A stretch of DNA of 64,000 bases from Bacillus altitudinis 41KF2b (lineage in GTDB: Bacteria; Bacillota; Bacilli; Bacillales; Bacillaceae). The stretch covers positions 62,001 to 126,000 of the forward strand of contig NZ_ASJC01000007.1 of assembly GCF_000691145.1 (NCBI RefSeq), read 5' to 3'. The translations under genes were made by a program, and so were the position numbers. Below, one piece after another: positions 1-7,563 of this stretch. The notes below the pieces were generated by a model. The model was not told the DNA's origin and made no database searches. It saw only the letters and a list, made by a program, of their open reading frames with translations. How positions within the stretch are numbered: the first letter of the stretch is position 1; each line of letters starts with the position of its first letter.

Positions 1-36
1 ATATTGTTTAAGAAGTGCTTCTGCTTGTTGTAACAT
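1..36 (-). CDS. yocI: 5' end of a RecQ-family helicase gene (partial)
   Basis: Only the first 12 codons are inside the window, reading leftward from an ATG at 36-34 and giving MLQQAEALLKQY. A purine-rich ribosome binding site (GGAGAGGG) lies just upstream. The short N-terminus resembles the start of RecQ-type ATP-dependent DNA helicases. In B. subtilis the recQ-like gene yocI neighbours the 6S-2 RNA gene, which matches the RNA found here at 172-356. The identification rests on 12 residues plus synteny, so it is tentative. Confidence 0.5.
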   Translation of the reverse strand, partial: MLQQAEALLKQY

Positions 37-128
37 CCAATTCCCTCTCCGTCGTTTGTTTTGTCTATTTTAACATACATTTGTCCATCCACATTCGGTC
101 TGTTCAAAATCGTCTTTTGGACAAAATA

Positions 129-160
129 AAAAGCCATTTTCCAAAAATGGAAAATGGCTT
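129..160 (-). terminator. Rho-independent terminator downstream of the 6S-like RNA
   Basis: A perfect 12-bp stem (131-142 with 149-160) has a 6-nt loop and is followed on the minus strand by TTTTATTTT. It ends transcription running leftward from the 6S-like RNA and possibly from yocK read-through. It separates them from the recQ-like gene. Confidence 0.75.
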
Positions 161-171
161 GAATCATCCTA

Positions 172-356
172 GGAAAAGCTGCGGATGCCGTAATCTAAGT
201 AAGAAAGTTTTAAACCACCACTCCTCAAAGTGGGTGTTTGCAGAAACGTTCCTGTCTTCCTCTCGAAGGAGGCGTGACATTCCGGCTTCAATATAAAACT
301 CCCTATTACAGCTTAAAGGTTAAAACTTAATTAACATTACGCGCATCGCAGCCTTT
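172..356 (-). ncRNA. bsrB: 6S RNA candidate (6S-2 / BsrB type)
   Basis: A stretch of about 350 bases without a credible protein gene holds a transcript-like unit on the minus strand. Its first 21 nt (356-336, starting AAAGGCUGCG) pair almost perfectly with nt 194-174 (AUUACG, GCAUC, GCAGC, UUU blocks), giving a long closing stem. Inside, a second paired block (GUUUUAACC with GGUUUAAAAC), a large unpaired central region, two small hairpins (around 208-228 and 258-275) and a terminal stem follow. This rod-with-central-bubble layout is that of 6S RNA, which binds the housekeeping RNA polymerase holoenzyme as an open-promoter mimic. The length of about 185 nt, the promoter upstream and the synteny with B. 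subtilis bsrB agree. The 3' end is uncertain: it could be near 172 or at the terminator at 131-160. Confidence 0.75.
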
Positions 357-361
357 AAACT

Positions 362-390
362 ATACTACACGAAAGTTTATTAAATTTCAA
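362..390 (-). promoter_or_regulatory. Promoter of the 6S-like RNA
   Basis: On the minus strand a -35 of TTGAAA (390-385) is separated by 17 bp from TAGTAT (367-362). A start 6-8 bp downstream would fall on the AAA at 356-354, exactly where the closing stem of the RNA begins. The position of the stem and the promoter were found independently and support each other. Confidence 0.6.
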
Positions 391-490
391 GATATGTTTT
401 TTCTAAAAAAATACTCATGTATACAAGATTTTTGTCCATGTAGACGTAGGAAAACATTATGTTGAGAAAACATAAATTCCTCTCATCATG

Positions 491-991
491 TTATTTTTCC
501 TCATCTACATCAACATCTTGCTCTTCTTCTAGCCTTTCATACGTATCTGAATGTAATTGATCCATTGTTTCTCTATTTGTTAAATCACGCATTTGCTCAG
601 AGAACGAACGGTCAAATTCATTTGGATCTTGATTAGTTTCTTCATTTTTCTTTGCATCAATTGAATAACGAGTATAGGGTACTGCTTTCAAACGTTCATA
701 TGGAATGTCTTTTCCTGTTTTTTCACAAATTCCATATGTTCCGTCTTCCATCCGCTTAAGCGCCGCATCAATTTCACCTTCGAGCTGATCATCGACTTGA
801 TCCAGCGTCTGTTCGGTCATACGATCTAAATAGATGCTCCCGTGATCTGCGATATGGTTTCCAACACCATTTGAAATCTCATTCGATTCGACCAGCATGG
901 ATTCTTCTTTCTTTTTTGATCCTTTCACATCTTCTTTTAATTGAATAAGTCTTTCATATAAATCAGCTTTTTGCTCTTTCGTTAAGCTCAC
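491..991 (-). CDS. yocK: DksA/TraR-like regulatory protein YocK
   Basis: A protein of about 166 aa rich in Glu, Lys and Asp, with an N-terminal helical region and a C-terminal domain like the DksA/TraR family, whose members modulate RNA polymerase or are general-stress proteins. The zinc finger appears degenerate: the stretch GICEKTGKDIPYERLKAVPY keeps one cysteine where a four-cysteine motif is usual. GTG at 991 is preferred as start because GGAG at 1001-1004 lies 9 nt upstream; a TTG at 997 is only 3 nt from it. It matches the B. subtilis yocK position beside bsrB. Confidence 0.8.
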   Translation of the reverse strand: MSLTKEQKADLYERLIQLKEDVKGSKKKEESMLVESNEISNGVGNHIADHGSIYLDRMTEQTLDQVDDQLEGEIDAALKRMEDGTYGICEKTGKDIPYERLKAVPYTRYSIDAKKNEETNQDPNEFDRSFSEQMRDLTNRETMDQLHSDTYERLEEEQDVDVDEEK

Positions 992-1044
992 GGTCAATCA
1001 CTCCTTTCTCTTTACCTTCCCGCTCCATGCGAAATGAAAACATC

Positions 1045-1072
1045 AAAAAAGCCGCCGCCTTTGGCAGCAGCT
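1045..1072 (-). terminator. Terminator after the SDR-like gene
   Basis: A GC-rich hairpin (GCTGCTGCC / GGCGGCGGC with a short AAA loop) is followed on the minus strand by TTTTTT. It lies directly after the stop of the leftward SDR-like gene and before yocK. Confidence 0.8.
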
Positions 1073-1080
1073 TTCTTCAT

Positions 1081-1728
1081 TTAAAGATTGCGAAGTGCTT
1101 CTTCTACTGGTGTATCACCTTTGATTAAGTCAAAGGCTTTATTTTTCACATTGGATTCCGTTAAGCTTTCCACTAAGACAGTGGCTACATCTTCTCTGGA
1201 AATCTCAATGTCACGATCGTCTGGAATATGAGCCGCCGCTTCTATTTTCCCTGTCTTTTCCTCATGCAGCAGTGCTCCTGGCCGCACAATGGTGTAAGAA
1301 AGACCAGACTGTTTTAAATGTTCATCGGCTTTTCTTTTCGCTTCATAATAAATTTCCATACTGCCTTGTCCTTTTCCTTGATGAGGATCGTCGGCATTAT
1401 AAGAACTCAGCATCACAAAATGCTGAATATTTTCTTTTTTGGCTGTATCAACGAGGCGTTTTGCCCCCTCTTGATCAACAGCGATGGTTTTATCTGCACC
1501 TGTTTTTGAGCCTGAACCAGCTGCAAAGATGACAGCTTCTGCTTGCTTCACAGCATCTGTCACATCCTTTTCAAGATCACCGATGACAGGCGCTGCACCA
1601 AGTTCTTTTAGCGCATCTGCTTGTTTTTCATCTCGAATGAGAGCAAGTGGCTCATGTCCTTTTTCTTTTAAATATCGAATGACAAGTCTCCCTGTATGTC
1701 CGTTTGCTCCAGCAACCAATACTTTCAT
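1081..1728 (-). CDS. NAD(P)-binding atypical SDR-family protein (YhfK-like)
   Basis: The 215-aa protein has an N-terminal Rossmann fold with the glycine motif GANGHTG (residues 7-13), the signature of atypical short-chain dehydrogenases that bind NAD(P)H (NmrA/YhfK/SDR_a5 group). The strand-helix periodicity continues to a central LSSYNADD segment and a conserved VRPGAL motif near residue 150. Overall it resembles B. subtilis YhfK (about 214 aa). Substrate unknown; such proteins are often flavin reductase-like, isomerase-like or redox sensors. It is probably monocistronic, with its own terminator. Confidence 0.8.
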   Translation of the reverse strand: MKVLVAGANGHTGRLVIRYLKEKGHEPLALIRDEKQADALKELGAAPVIGDLEKDVTDAVKQAEAVIFAAGSGSKTGADKTIAVDQEGAKRLVDTAKKENIQHFVMLSSYNADDPHQGKGQGSMEIYYEAKRKADEHLKQSGLSYTIVRPGALLHEEKTGKIEAAAHIPDDRDIEISREDVATVLVESLTESNVKNKAFDLIKGDTPVEEALRNL

Positions 1729-1796
1729 TGTTCATTCTCCTTTCTGTATCTGTTTCATCTTTATCCTTTTTTGATGTGATTCAAACACACGAATAG

Positions 1797-1830
1797 AAAA
1801 AAGCCTTTCCCACTGTAATGGGAAAAGCTT
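1797..1830 (-). terminator. Terminator after the PH-domain gene
   Basis: The minus strand forms a hairpin (CTTTTCCCA / TGGGAAAGG with a short loop) followed by CTTTTTT. It sits about 75 nt beyond the stop of the PH-domain gene in the 177-bp gap before the SDR-like gene. Confidence 0.7.
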
Positions 1831-1905
1831 AAGGGATATGCGATAGATAAAAATAAGAACAAAGAATGAGAAAAGTGCATGTGATCTATGTAATCGCATC
1901 GTTGA

Positions 1906-2247
1906 TCAGCAAAGATGTTTTGTTAAAATGGCCTGCACGTCACTCAAATCTGTATCTTTAGAAAAATCGAGTTCAAATACTTTTGAGCTTGTAACAAGCA
2001 GCATACCAGTGTCCTGATCAAACACGCCAGCTTCTTGAATGGCAAAACTTTCAATTGATCGATACGGCAAGGAGACCCTGACTTTCTTTTTAGAAAATAC
2101 GCGGTTATCGCCAAAGATCAGTCGTTTATTAGTGAAACAAATTTGGTCGTGACGCAGTCTGTAAACAGCCTCAATTCTTTCTCCTTCAATTAATAAGGAT
2201 TCGAATTTTTTATGATCATTTTGTTTACTGACAGAAAAAATACCCAC
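1906..2247 (-). CDS. Bacterial PH-domain protein (YozO-like)
   Basis: A small protein of about 113 aa with a bacterial pleckstrin-homology-like pattern: a GERIEAVYRLRHDQICFTNKR stretch in the first half, then alternating strands (VSLPYRSIESFAI, GMLLVTSSKVFELDF) and a C-terminal helix. This is typical of the bPH_4/YozO-type proteins of Bacillus, whose function is unknown. The GTG at 2247 is preferred because GAGGGGG lies just upstream. The alternative TTG/ATG at 2271/2268 would add eight residues that interrupt that SD. No signal peptide or membrane segment is visible. Confidence 0.65.
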   Translation of the reverse strand: MGIFSVSKQNDHKKFESLLIEGERIEAVYRLRHDQICFTNKRLIFGDNRVFSKKKVRVSLPYRSIESFAIQEAGVFDQDTGMLLVTSSKVFELDFSKDTDLSDVQAILTKHLC

Positions 2248-2483
2248 GTAAACCCCCTCTTCCTGCATCAAATTCCTTTATGACAAAACGGCCACACGGC
2301 TCTGTGGGTACGTTTTATTCTCACTTATAGAATACGCTATAAATCGTCGTTATTCCATTACGAATAGATTAAATTTCATTTAACTTTTTCTTTTTGATCC
2401 GATGCTCTTTCCTCTACTTATTTAGACTGTTAAAGCAGGAAAAAAGTTTCATTTTTTTCAAGAAATCATTCGTTATGAGACCA

Positions 2484-2518
2484 TAAAAAAACAGTGATTA
2501 TGTAAAATCACTGTTTTA
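2484..2518 (-). terminator. Terminator after the 45-aa ORF
   Basis: A 12-bp A/T-flanked stem (AAAACAGTGATT / AATCACTGTTTT) is followed on the minus strand by a T run. It lies a few bases after the stop of the small acidic ORF. Confidence 0.75.
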
Positions 2519-2523
2519 AATGA

Positions 2524-2661
2524 CTATTCATCTTTCGGGGTATCAATCGTTCCTTCGGCATACACATCAGAAATTTGCTCAAGTGTAATCGCCATATCAG
2601 CATCTTCATTGTCATGCCAAGCATTTTGATGTTTCTGCTCTTCTTGCTGCTGCTTTTTCAT
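2524..2661 (-). CDS. Small acidic protein, 45 aa, function unknown
   Basis: A short ORF reads MKKQQQEEQKHQNAWHDN onward and ends in DTPKDE. It is highly charged and Gln/Glu-rich, with no membrane segment. Support: AAAGGG 8 nt upstream of ATG 2661 (two further in-frame ATGs at 2664 and 2667), a strong terminator right after the stop, and the same orientation as its neighbours. I do not recognise the family. Its translation has the composition of a small cytosolic, possibly stress- or sporulation-linked, protein, but nothing more can be said. Confidence 0.6.
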   Translation of the reverse strand: MKKQQQEEQKHQNAWHDNEDADMAITLEQISDVYAEGTIDTPKDE

Positions 2662-2710
2662 CATCATCACCCTTTACTGTTTTTCTTAGTATGAGTGATG
2701 ACCATCAAAA

Positions 2711-2923
2711 TCATTCAGCAGAATTGTCTTCGAAATACTCTTTGTAGTACCCGCCTACTTTACCCGTATTATCAACGACAAAGAGAAATTCCTCAGTTTC
2801 ATTTTTCACATCATATGTGTGCCCAACCGTTAATGCCCGGTCAACCATATATTTTTTCGCATTTGTATGTACACATTTTACTTGTTTTATCGTTTCAGCC
2901 GTTTGCCAGTTTTGATGGATCAT
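2711..2923 (-). CDS. Small protein resembling DUF6501
   Basis: A 70-aa soluble protein that starts MIHQNWQ and has a compact beta-rich pattern: VKCVHTNAKKYMV, VGHTYDVKNETEEFLFVVDN, GKVGGYYKEYFE. This resembles the small DUF6501 family of Bacillus (from memory, not checked). The start is supported by AAGGAG-like bases about 8 nt upstream. It is divergent from dhaS and shares a 210-bp intergenic region with it. Function unknown. Confidence 0.7.
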   Translation of the reverse strand: MIHQNWQTAETIKQVKCVHTNAKKYMVDRALTVGHTYDVKNETEEFLFVVDNTGKVGGYYKEYFEDNSAE

Positions 2924-2997
2924 GATTTAAAAACTCCTTTTTTCATCTATACATTTATTGTAGCCAATTTTTCGTGAAATGCAATGAGTGTTATCGA

Positions 2998-3026
2998 TTG
3001 CTTTCAAAGATGTCGTGTAATATGAT
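2998..3026 (+). promoter_or_regulatory. Candidate SigA promoter of dhaS
   Basis: TTGCTT (2998-3003) and TATGAT (3021-3026) are separated by 17 bp. The predicted start falls near 3033, inside the inverted repeat at 3030-3059, and is about 100 nt upstream of the dhaS start codon. Confidence 0.5.
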
Positions 3027-3029
3027 AAA

Positions 3030-3059
3030 TGTATACGTTTACATATGTGTGCGTATACA
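3030..3059 (+). promoter_or_regulatory. Candidate operator (inverted repeat) at the dhaS transcription start
   Basis: TGTATACG (3030-3037) and CGTATACA (3052-3059) form a perfect 8-bp inverted repeat with arm centres 22 bp apart, about two helical turns. It overlaps the predicted +1 of dhaS, a place where a dimeric repressor would block initiation. The regulator is unknown. Confidence 0.45.
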
Positions 3060-3132
3060 AAATGCTTCATGTCCACTTTTTCCACCTAGAACTCGCAGAA
3101 CAACCCATATCTTTAAGGAGGTTTGTTTATTT

Positions 3133-4617
3133 ATGAGCTCTACAACACTTCAAATCAGTTCAAAACTCGAATCTTTTCTCCAAGGGACGAAAAAACTCTA
3201 CATTAACGGTCAGTTTGTCACAAGTCATGATAACAAAACATTCTCTACACCTAACCCTGCCACAGGAGAAACCCTTATTGATGTATATGAAGCAGGTGCA
3301 GCCGACATTGATGAGGCAGTAAAAGCTGCTAAAAAGGCGTTCCATGGACCTTGGCGTTCTATGTCTGCAGCCGAACGTGCCCGCTTGATGTTTAAGCTGG
3401 CAGATTTAATGGAAGAACACCAAGAAGAACTGGCCCAGCTGGAAACACTTGACAATGGAAAACCAATTAATGAAACAACCAATGCGGATATCCCTCTTGC
3501 CATTGAGCACATGCGCTATTATGCAGGGTGGACCACGAAAATGACTGGACAAACCCTTCCTGTCAGCCAGGGATATTTTAATTATACTCGCCATGAGCCT
3601 GTTGGCGTTGTGGGACAAATCATTCCTTGGAACTTCCCGCTCCTCATGGCCATGTGGAAAATGGGTGCTGCACTGGCAACAGGCTGCACCATCGTTTTAA
3701 AGCCAGCTGAACAAACACCGCTATCTGCTTTATATTTAGCTGAATTAGTGGATAAAGCCGGATTCCCAGAAGGCGTGATTAACATCGTTCCTGGATTTGG
3801 TGAAACAGCCGGTGAAGCATTAACCGATCACCCTGATGTCAATAAGCTGGCTTTCACTGGATCAACAAGTGTTGGGAAATTGATCATGGAGAAAGCAGCC
3901 AAATCCATCAAGCGTGTTACTTTAGAGCTTGGCGGAAAATCGCCGAATATTATTTTACCAGATGCCGATTTAAAGAAAGCCATTCCAGGTGCATTAAACG
4001 GCGTGATGTTTAACCAAGGTCAAGTGTGCTGTGCAGGATCAAGGGTCTTTGTGCACCGGAGCCAATATGATGAAGTCGTCGATCAAATGGCTAAATATGC
4101 GACATCATTAAAACAAGGAGCTGGTCTTCATCATGATACCCAGATTGGGCCTCTAGTGAGTAAAGAGCAGCATGAACGTGTGTTAGGTTATATCGAAAAA
4201 GGGAAGTCAGAAGGTGCAACAGCCGTAGTCGGTGGTGACTGCCCTTATGAAGCAGGCTATTTCGTCTCCCCTACTGTCTTTAGAGATGTAGAAGATGAAA
4301 TGACAATCGCAAAAGAAGAGATCTTCGGTCCAGTTCTATCTGCAATTCCTTACGATTCCATTGATGAAGTGGTCGAACGGGCCAATCAATCTGACTATGG
4401 GTTAGCGGCAGGACTTTGGACAGAAAACTTAAAGCATGCTCACGATATCGCTGCACGCCTAGAAGCAGGGACCATTTGGGTCAACTGCTATAATGTCTTT
4501 GATGCCGCCTCCCCGTTTGGCGGATATAAACAGTCAGGCCTTGGCAGAGAAATGGGATCATATGCCCTAAACAACTATACAGAAGTCAAAAGCGTGTGGA
4601 TTAATCTGCAAGATTAA
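3133..4617 (+). CDS. dhaS: NAD(P)-dependent aldehyde dehydrogenase DhaS
   Basis: A 494-aa class-I aldehyde dehydrogenase that oxidises aldehydes to carboxylates. Visible motifs: cofactor-site PWNFPLLMAMWKMG, FTGST, the general-base glutamate in LELGGK (Glu265), the nucleophile in GQVCCAGSR (Cys299/300) and the C-terminal SPFGGYKQSG. Length and sequence closely match B. subtilis DhaS. ATG 3133 is chosen because AAGGAGG (3115-3121) precedes it; upstream codons in the same frame overlap the predicted promoter. A terminator follows, so it is probably monocistronic. It precedes sqhC-sodF as in B. subtilis. Confidence 0.95.
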   Translation: MSSTTLQISSKLESFLQGTKKLYINGQFVTSHDNKTFSTPNPATGETLIDVYEAGAADIDEAVKAAKKAFHGPWRSMSAAERARLMFKLADLMEEHQEELAQLETLDNGKPINETTNADIPLAIEHMRYYAGWTTKMTGQTLPVSQGYFNYTRHEPVGVVGQIIPWNFPLLMAMWKMGAALATGCTIVLKPAEQTPLSALYLAELVDKAGFPEGVINIVPGFGETAGEALTDHPDVNKLAFTGSTSVGKLIMEKAAKSIKRVTLELGGKSPNIILPDADLKKAIPGALNGVMFNQGQVCCAGSRVFVHRSQYDEVVDQMAKYATSLKQGAGLHHDTQIGPLVSKEQHERVLGYIEKGKSEGATAVVGGDCPYEAGYFVSPTVFRDVEDEMTIAKEEIFGPVLSAIPYDSIDEVVERANQSDYGLAAGLWTENLKHAHDIAARLEAGTIWVNCYNVFDAASPFGGYKQSGLGREMGSYALNNYTEVKSVWINLQD

Positions 4618-4627
4618 TCATTTAAGA

Positions 4628-4657
4628 AAGCCGGTGACGATGTCATCGGCTTTTTTT
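4628..4657 (+). terminator. Terminator between dhaS and sqhC
   Basis: Stem GCCGGTGAC / GTCATCGGC with a GAT loop, followed by seven T residues. It lies just after the dhaS stop and before the SD of sqhC. Confidence 0.85.
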
Positions 4658-4717
4658 GAGCTGTCATGTGACAGGCCGACTCCTGAATATAGTGATAAAG
4701 GAAAGGAGCATGGCCGA

Positions 4718-6595
4718 ATGCAAGATTTTAAAACGAGAGTCAACGAATATATCGATGAACTGCACATGCAGGTAGAACGCAGACAAAGAGAAGATGGCGC
4801 ATTTATTTTCTGCTTTGAAGGACCTATGATGACAAATGCTTTTTTCATTATGCTGTTAAAAGCCGTTGGTGACCCCGATCAGCAATTGATCCATCAATTG
4901 GCCGAAGCAATACATGCCAAACAAAATGAAGATGGTTCCTTTTCTTTGTATCATGACCAGTCAGGACATCTCACAGCTACAGTACAAGGTTATTGCGGAA
5001 TGCTCGCATCTGGCAGATTTCAAAAAGACGAGCCCCATATGGAAAAAGCAGCACAATATATTCGCTCAAAAGGTGGCCTAAAGAACGTTCATTTTATGAC
5101 AAAGTGGATGCTTGCCGTAAATGGCATGCACCCTTGGCCCTACTTCTATGCACCTCTTTCCTTTTTACTCATCCCTACGTCTTTTCCGCTACACTTCTAC
5201 CACCTTAGTGCCTATGCAAGGATTCATTTTGTACCCATGATGATCGCACTGAACAAACGGTATACCTCTCATGCTGCGTTTCCATCATTAGCCCATCTTG
5301 ATGAAAACATGTCTAAAAATCCATTTGACTGGTTTATGGCAAGAGAAGAACGTTCGACTGATGACTTCCTCATGTATATGCGGTCATATACAGCCCTCGA
5401 CAGCCGGCTCGACTTTTTCGGATATGAAGCGGCAAAGCGATACATGTTTGACCGTCTTGAAAAAGATGGGACGCTGTACAGTTACTTAAGTGCAACCATC
5501 TTTATGGTCTATGCCCTCATGAGCCTTGGGTACTCCCCTGGACATCATCTCATCCAAAAAGCAGTCAGAGGTATGAAAAAGCTCGTCACCTCCTGTCAAG
5601 GCAAGATATATGCTGAGAATTCCACCTCGACTGTGTGGGATACAGCGCTTGTCAGTTACGCTTCTCAAAGAGCAGGAAGAAAACGACAAGATCCCATGAT
5701 CATGAATTCCTTCACCTATTTGATAGACCGGCAGCAAATGAAGAAAGCGGATTGGGCAGTTCATAACCGTCATGCTGCTCCCGGGGGCTTTGGTTTCTCA
5801 CATATCAATACGAATAATCCTGATTGTGATGACACACAAATTGTGTTAAAAGCGATCCCAAAGGAATACGCTCCACTTCAGTGGAAACGAGGATATGACT
5901 GGCTTCTCTCCATGCAAAACCGTGATGGCGGCTTTTCTGCTTTTGAAAAAAATCAAGATCACTTTCTGCTTCGTCACCTTCCGCTTGAATCTGCGGAGGA
6001 TGCGGCGATTGATCCGTCAACTCCTGATATTACTGGTCGTGTGCTCCATTTGATTGGTTTAGAAGAAAAAGATACTGCTTCACCCTCAATTCTCAGGCAA
6101 AAAGATCGATGTGTAAAATGGCTCATTGACCACCAAGAGAAAAACGGATCATGGTTTGGCAGATGGGGTGTTTGTTATATTTATGGAACTTGGGCAGCGT
6201 TAACAGGACTGAAAGCGGCTGGCATTCCCTCTTCACACCCTGCTGTGCAAAAAGCGTGCCGTTTCCTAAAGCAGATTCAGCTTGAAGATGGCAGTTTCGG
6301 AGAATCGTGTAAAAGTGCAGAACTGAAAACCTATGTCCCGCTTCCCTTTGGCACAGTGGTTCAAACCGCATGGGCGACAGAGGCACTCCTCCAATATGAG
6401 AAAGCAAATAACGCAGGCATTTTGAAAGCTGTCTCCTTTTTAGTGAACCATCACCATACTGAAGAAGCCATGTACTATCCAGTCGGCATTGGACTGCCAA
6501 AACAATTTTACATCACCTATCATAGCTACCCATTTGTGTTTCCGATGATGGCCTGTTCTACATTTTTAGACGAAATGAGGCGTATACATGAATAA
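4718..6595 (+). CDS. sqhC: Squalene-hopene cyclase family, sporulenol synthase
   Basis: A 625-aa terpene cyclase. In B. subtilis SqhC cyclises tetraprenyl-beta-curcumene to sporulenol, a C35 terpenoid of spores. The catalytic acid motif DCDD sits at residues 369-372 in NPDCDDTQ, and several QW-type repeats are visible (QNRDGGFSAF, QEKNGSWFGRWG, QLEDGSFGES). ATG 4718 is chosen since GAAAGGAG ends 9 nt before it; the longer in-frame extension to 4634 covers the dhaS terminator. The 3' end overlaps sodF by 8 bp, which suggests translational coupling. The length is close to the usual 630 aa. Confidence 0.92.
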   Translation: MQDFKTRVNEYIDELHMQVERRQREDGAFIFCFEGPMMTNAFFIMLLKAVGDPDQQLIHQLAEAIHAKQNEDGSFSLYHDQSGHLTATVQGYCGMLASGRFQKDEPHMEKAAQYIRSKGGLKNVHFMTKWMLAVNGMHPWPYFYAPLSFLLIPTSFPLHFYHLSAYARIHFVPMMIALNKRYTSHAAFPSLAHLDENMSKNPFDWFMAREERSTDDFLMYMRSYTALDSRLDFFGYEAAKRYMFDRLEKDGTLYSYLSATIFMVYALMSLGYSPGHHLIQKAVRGMKKLVTSCQGKIYAENSTSTVWDTALVSYASQRAGRKRQDPMIMNSFTYLIDRQQMKKADWAVHNRHAAPGGFGFSHINTNNPDCDDTQIVLKAIPKEYAPLQWKRGYDWLLSMQNRDGGFSAFEKNQDHFLLRHLPLESAEDAAIDPSTPDITGRVLHLIGLEEKDTASPSILRQKDRCVKWLIDHQEKNGSWFGRWGVCYIYGTWAALTGLKAAGIPSSHPAVQKACRFLKQIQLEDGSFGESCKSAELKTYVPLPFGTVVQTAWATEALLQYEKANNAGILKAVSFLVNHHHTEEAMYYPVGIGLPKQFYITYHSYPFVFPMMACSTFLDEMRRIHE

Positions 6596-7412
6596 AGAAG
6601 AATATCGCTCACAGCTCAAAGAGTGGCTTAGCACGATTCAACATGTTTGGCAAGATGATAAAATTCATCGAAAAGTGGAACATTTACGACTCAAAATGGA
6701 GGATGATGATTCCAGTGAACAAGAATGGTACGAACTAGCCGAAAGGATTGCAGAAGACATGCAGCATCCACATGAAGAAGTGCGCGATGTAGCAGCTGGA
6801 AATCATCAGTTACCACCACTGCCTTATCGGTATGAAGCGCTCGAACCTTATATTTCAAAAGAAATTATGTACTTGCACCATCAAAAGCATCATCAAACTT
6901 ATGTTGATGGGCTAAATCAAGCTGAACTTGCACTAAAAAAAGCAAGAAGAACCAACGACTTTACGATGATCAAGCATTGGGAACGTGAGCTTGCCTTTCA
7001 TGGGGCAGGACATTATTTACATTGTATCTTTTGGTTTTCCATGAGTCCTTCAGGGAAAAGAAAACCTACTGGTCAAATGCTTCGTCTCATTGATCAATCA
7101 TTTGGCAGCTATGAGGCGTTCAAGTCACATTTTTCAGCTGCTGCCAAACAAGTAGAAGGTGTCGGATGGGCGATCCTTGTATGGTCCCCTCGATCTCAGC
7201 GTTTAGACATTTTACAAGCAGAGCGCCATCAGTTCCTCTCGCAATGGGACGTCATCCCCCTTCTTGCTCTTGATGTGTGGGAGCATGCCTATTACCTCCA
7301 ATATCGAAATGAGAAGGCGCAATATGTAGACCGGTGGTGGAATGTCGTTGACTGGCGTGAGCCAGAAGCAAGACTAAAACAGGCTCAACAAGTAAAATGG
7401 ACACCTTTTTGA
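6588..7412 (+). CDS. sodF: Iron/manganese-type superoxide dismutase SodF
   Basis: A 274-aa protein with a roughly 75-residue N-terminal extension followed by a Fe/Mn SOD domain. Metal-ligand motifs are present: HHQKHHQTY, the second histidine in the GAGHYLHCIFWF region, and DVWEHAYYLQY supplying Asp and His. The extended N-terminus is also found in B. subtilis SodF (about 281 aa). It would dismutate superoxide in the cytoplasm; no export signal is seen. The gene begins inside the end of sqhC (ATG 6588 against stop 6595), so the two form an operon ended by the hairpin at 7422. Confidence 0.92.
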   Translation: MNKEEYRSQLKEWLSTIQHVWQDDKIHRKVEHLRLKMEDDDSSEQEWYELAERIAEDMQHPHEEVRDVAAGNHQLPPLPYRYEALEPYISKEIMYLHHQKHHQTYVDGLNQAELALKKARRTNDFTMIKHWERELAFHGAGHYLHCIFWFSMSPSGKRKPTGQMLRLIDQSFGSYEAFKSHFSAAAKQVEGVGWAILVWSPRSQRLDILQAERHQFLSQWDVIPLLALDVWEHAYYLQYRNEKAQYVDRWWNVVDWREPEARLKQAQQVKWTPF

Positions 7413-7421
7413 TCGCATACT

Positions 7422-7452
7422 CCACATAGTTCATTTACTATGTGGGTTTTTA
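7422..7452 (+). terminator. Terminator after sodF
   Basis: CCACATAGT / ACTATGTGG stem with a 6-nt loop, followed by GTTTTTATT, ending the sqhC-sodF operon. Confidence 0.8.
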
Positions 7453-7498
7453 TTAGTTTACATAATAATATTATGAACACCCCTCGCAAAATCATAGG

Positions 7499-7526
7499 TT
7501 GTTTTTTCAGAAAATTCATTTAAAAT
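7499..7526 (+). promoter_or_regulatory. yocS promoter with overlapping CodY-like box
   Basis: TTGTTT (7499-7504) and TAAAAT (7521-7526) are spaced by 16 bp. Between them, 7502-7516 reads TTTTTTCAGAAAATT and matches the CodY consensus AATTTTCWGAAAATT at 13 of 15 positions, with both mismatches at the left edge. A CodY dimer there would cover the -35 and spacer, so repression in rich medium is the expected outcome. Confidence 0.55.
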
Positions 7527-7563
7527 AGAAAAGATATGAAAAGAAAGAGAGTTGAAAGATAGT

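Noticed and set aside
15..296. Open frame of 93 codons on the plus strand at the left end
   Set aside because: It runs antisense across the 6S-like RNA and its terminator, has no SD and no recognisable protein pattern.
2974..3132. N-terminal extension of the dhaS reading frame
   Set aside because: The frame is open but covers the predicted promoter and operator, and a good SD supports the internal ATG at 3133.
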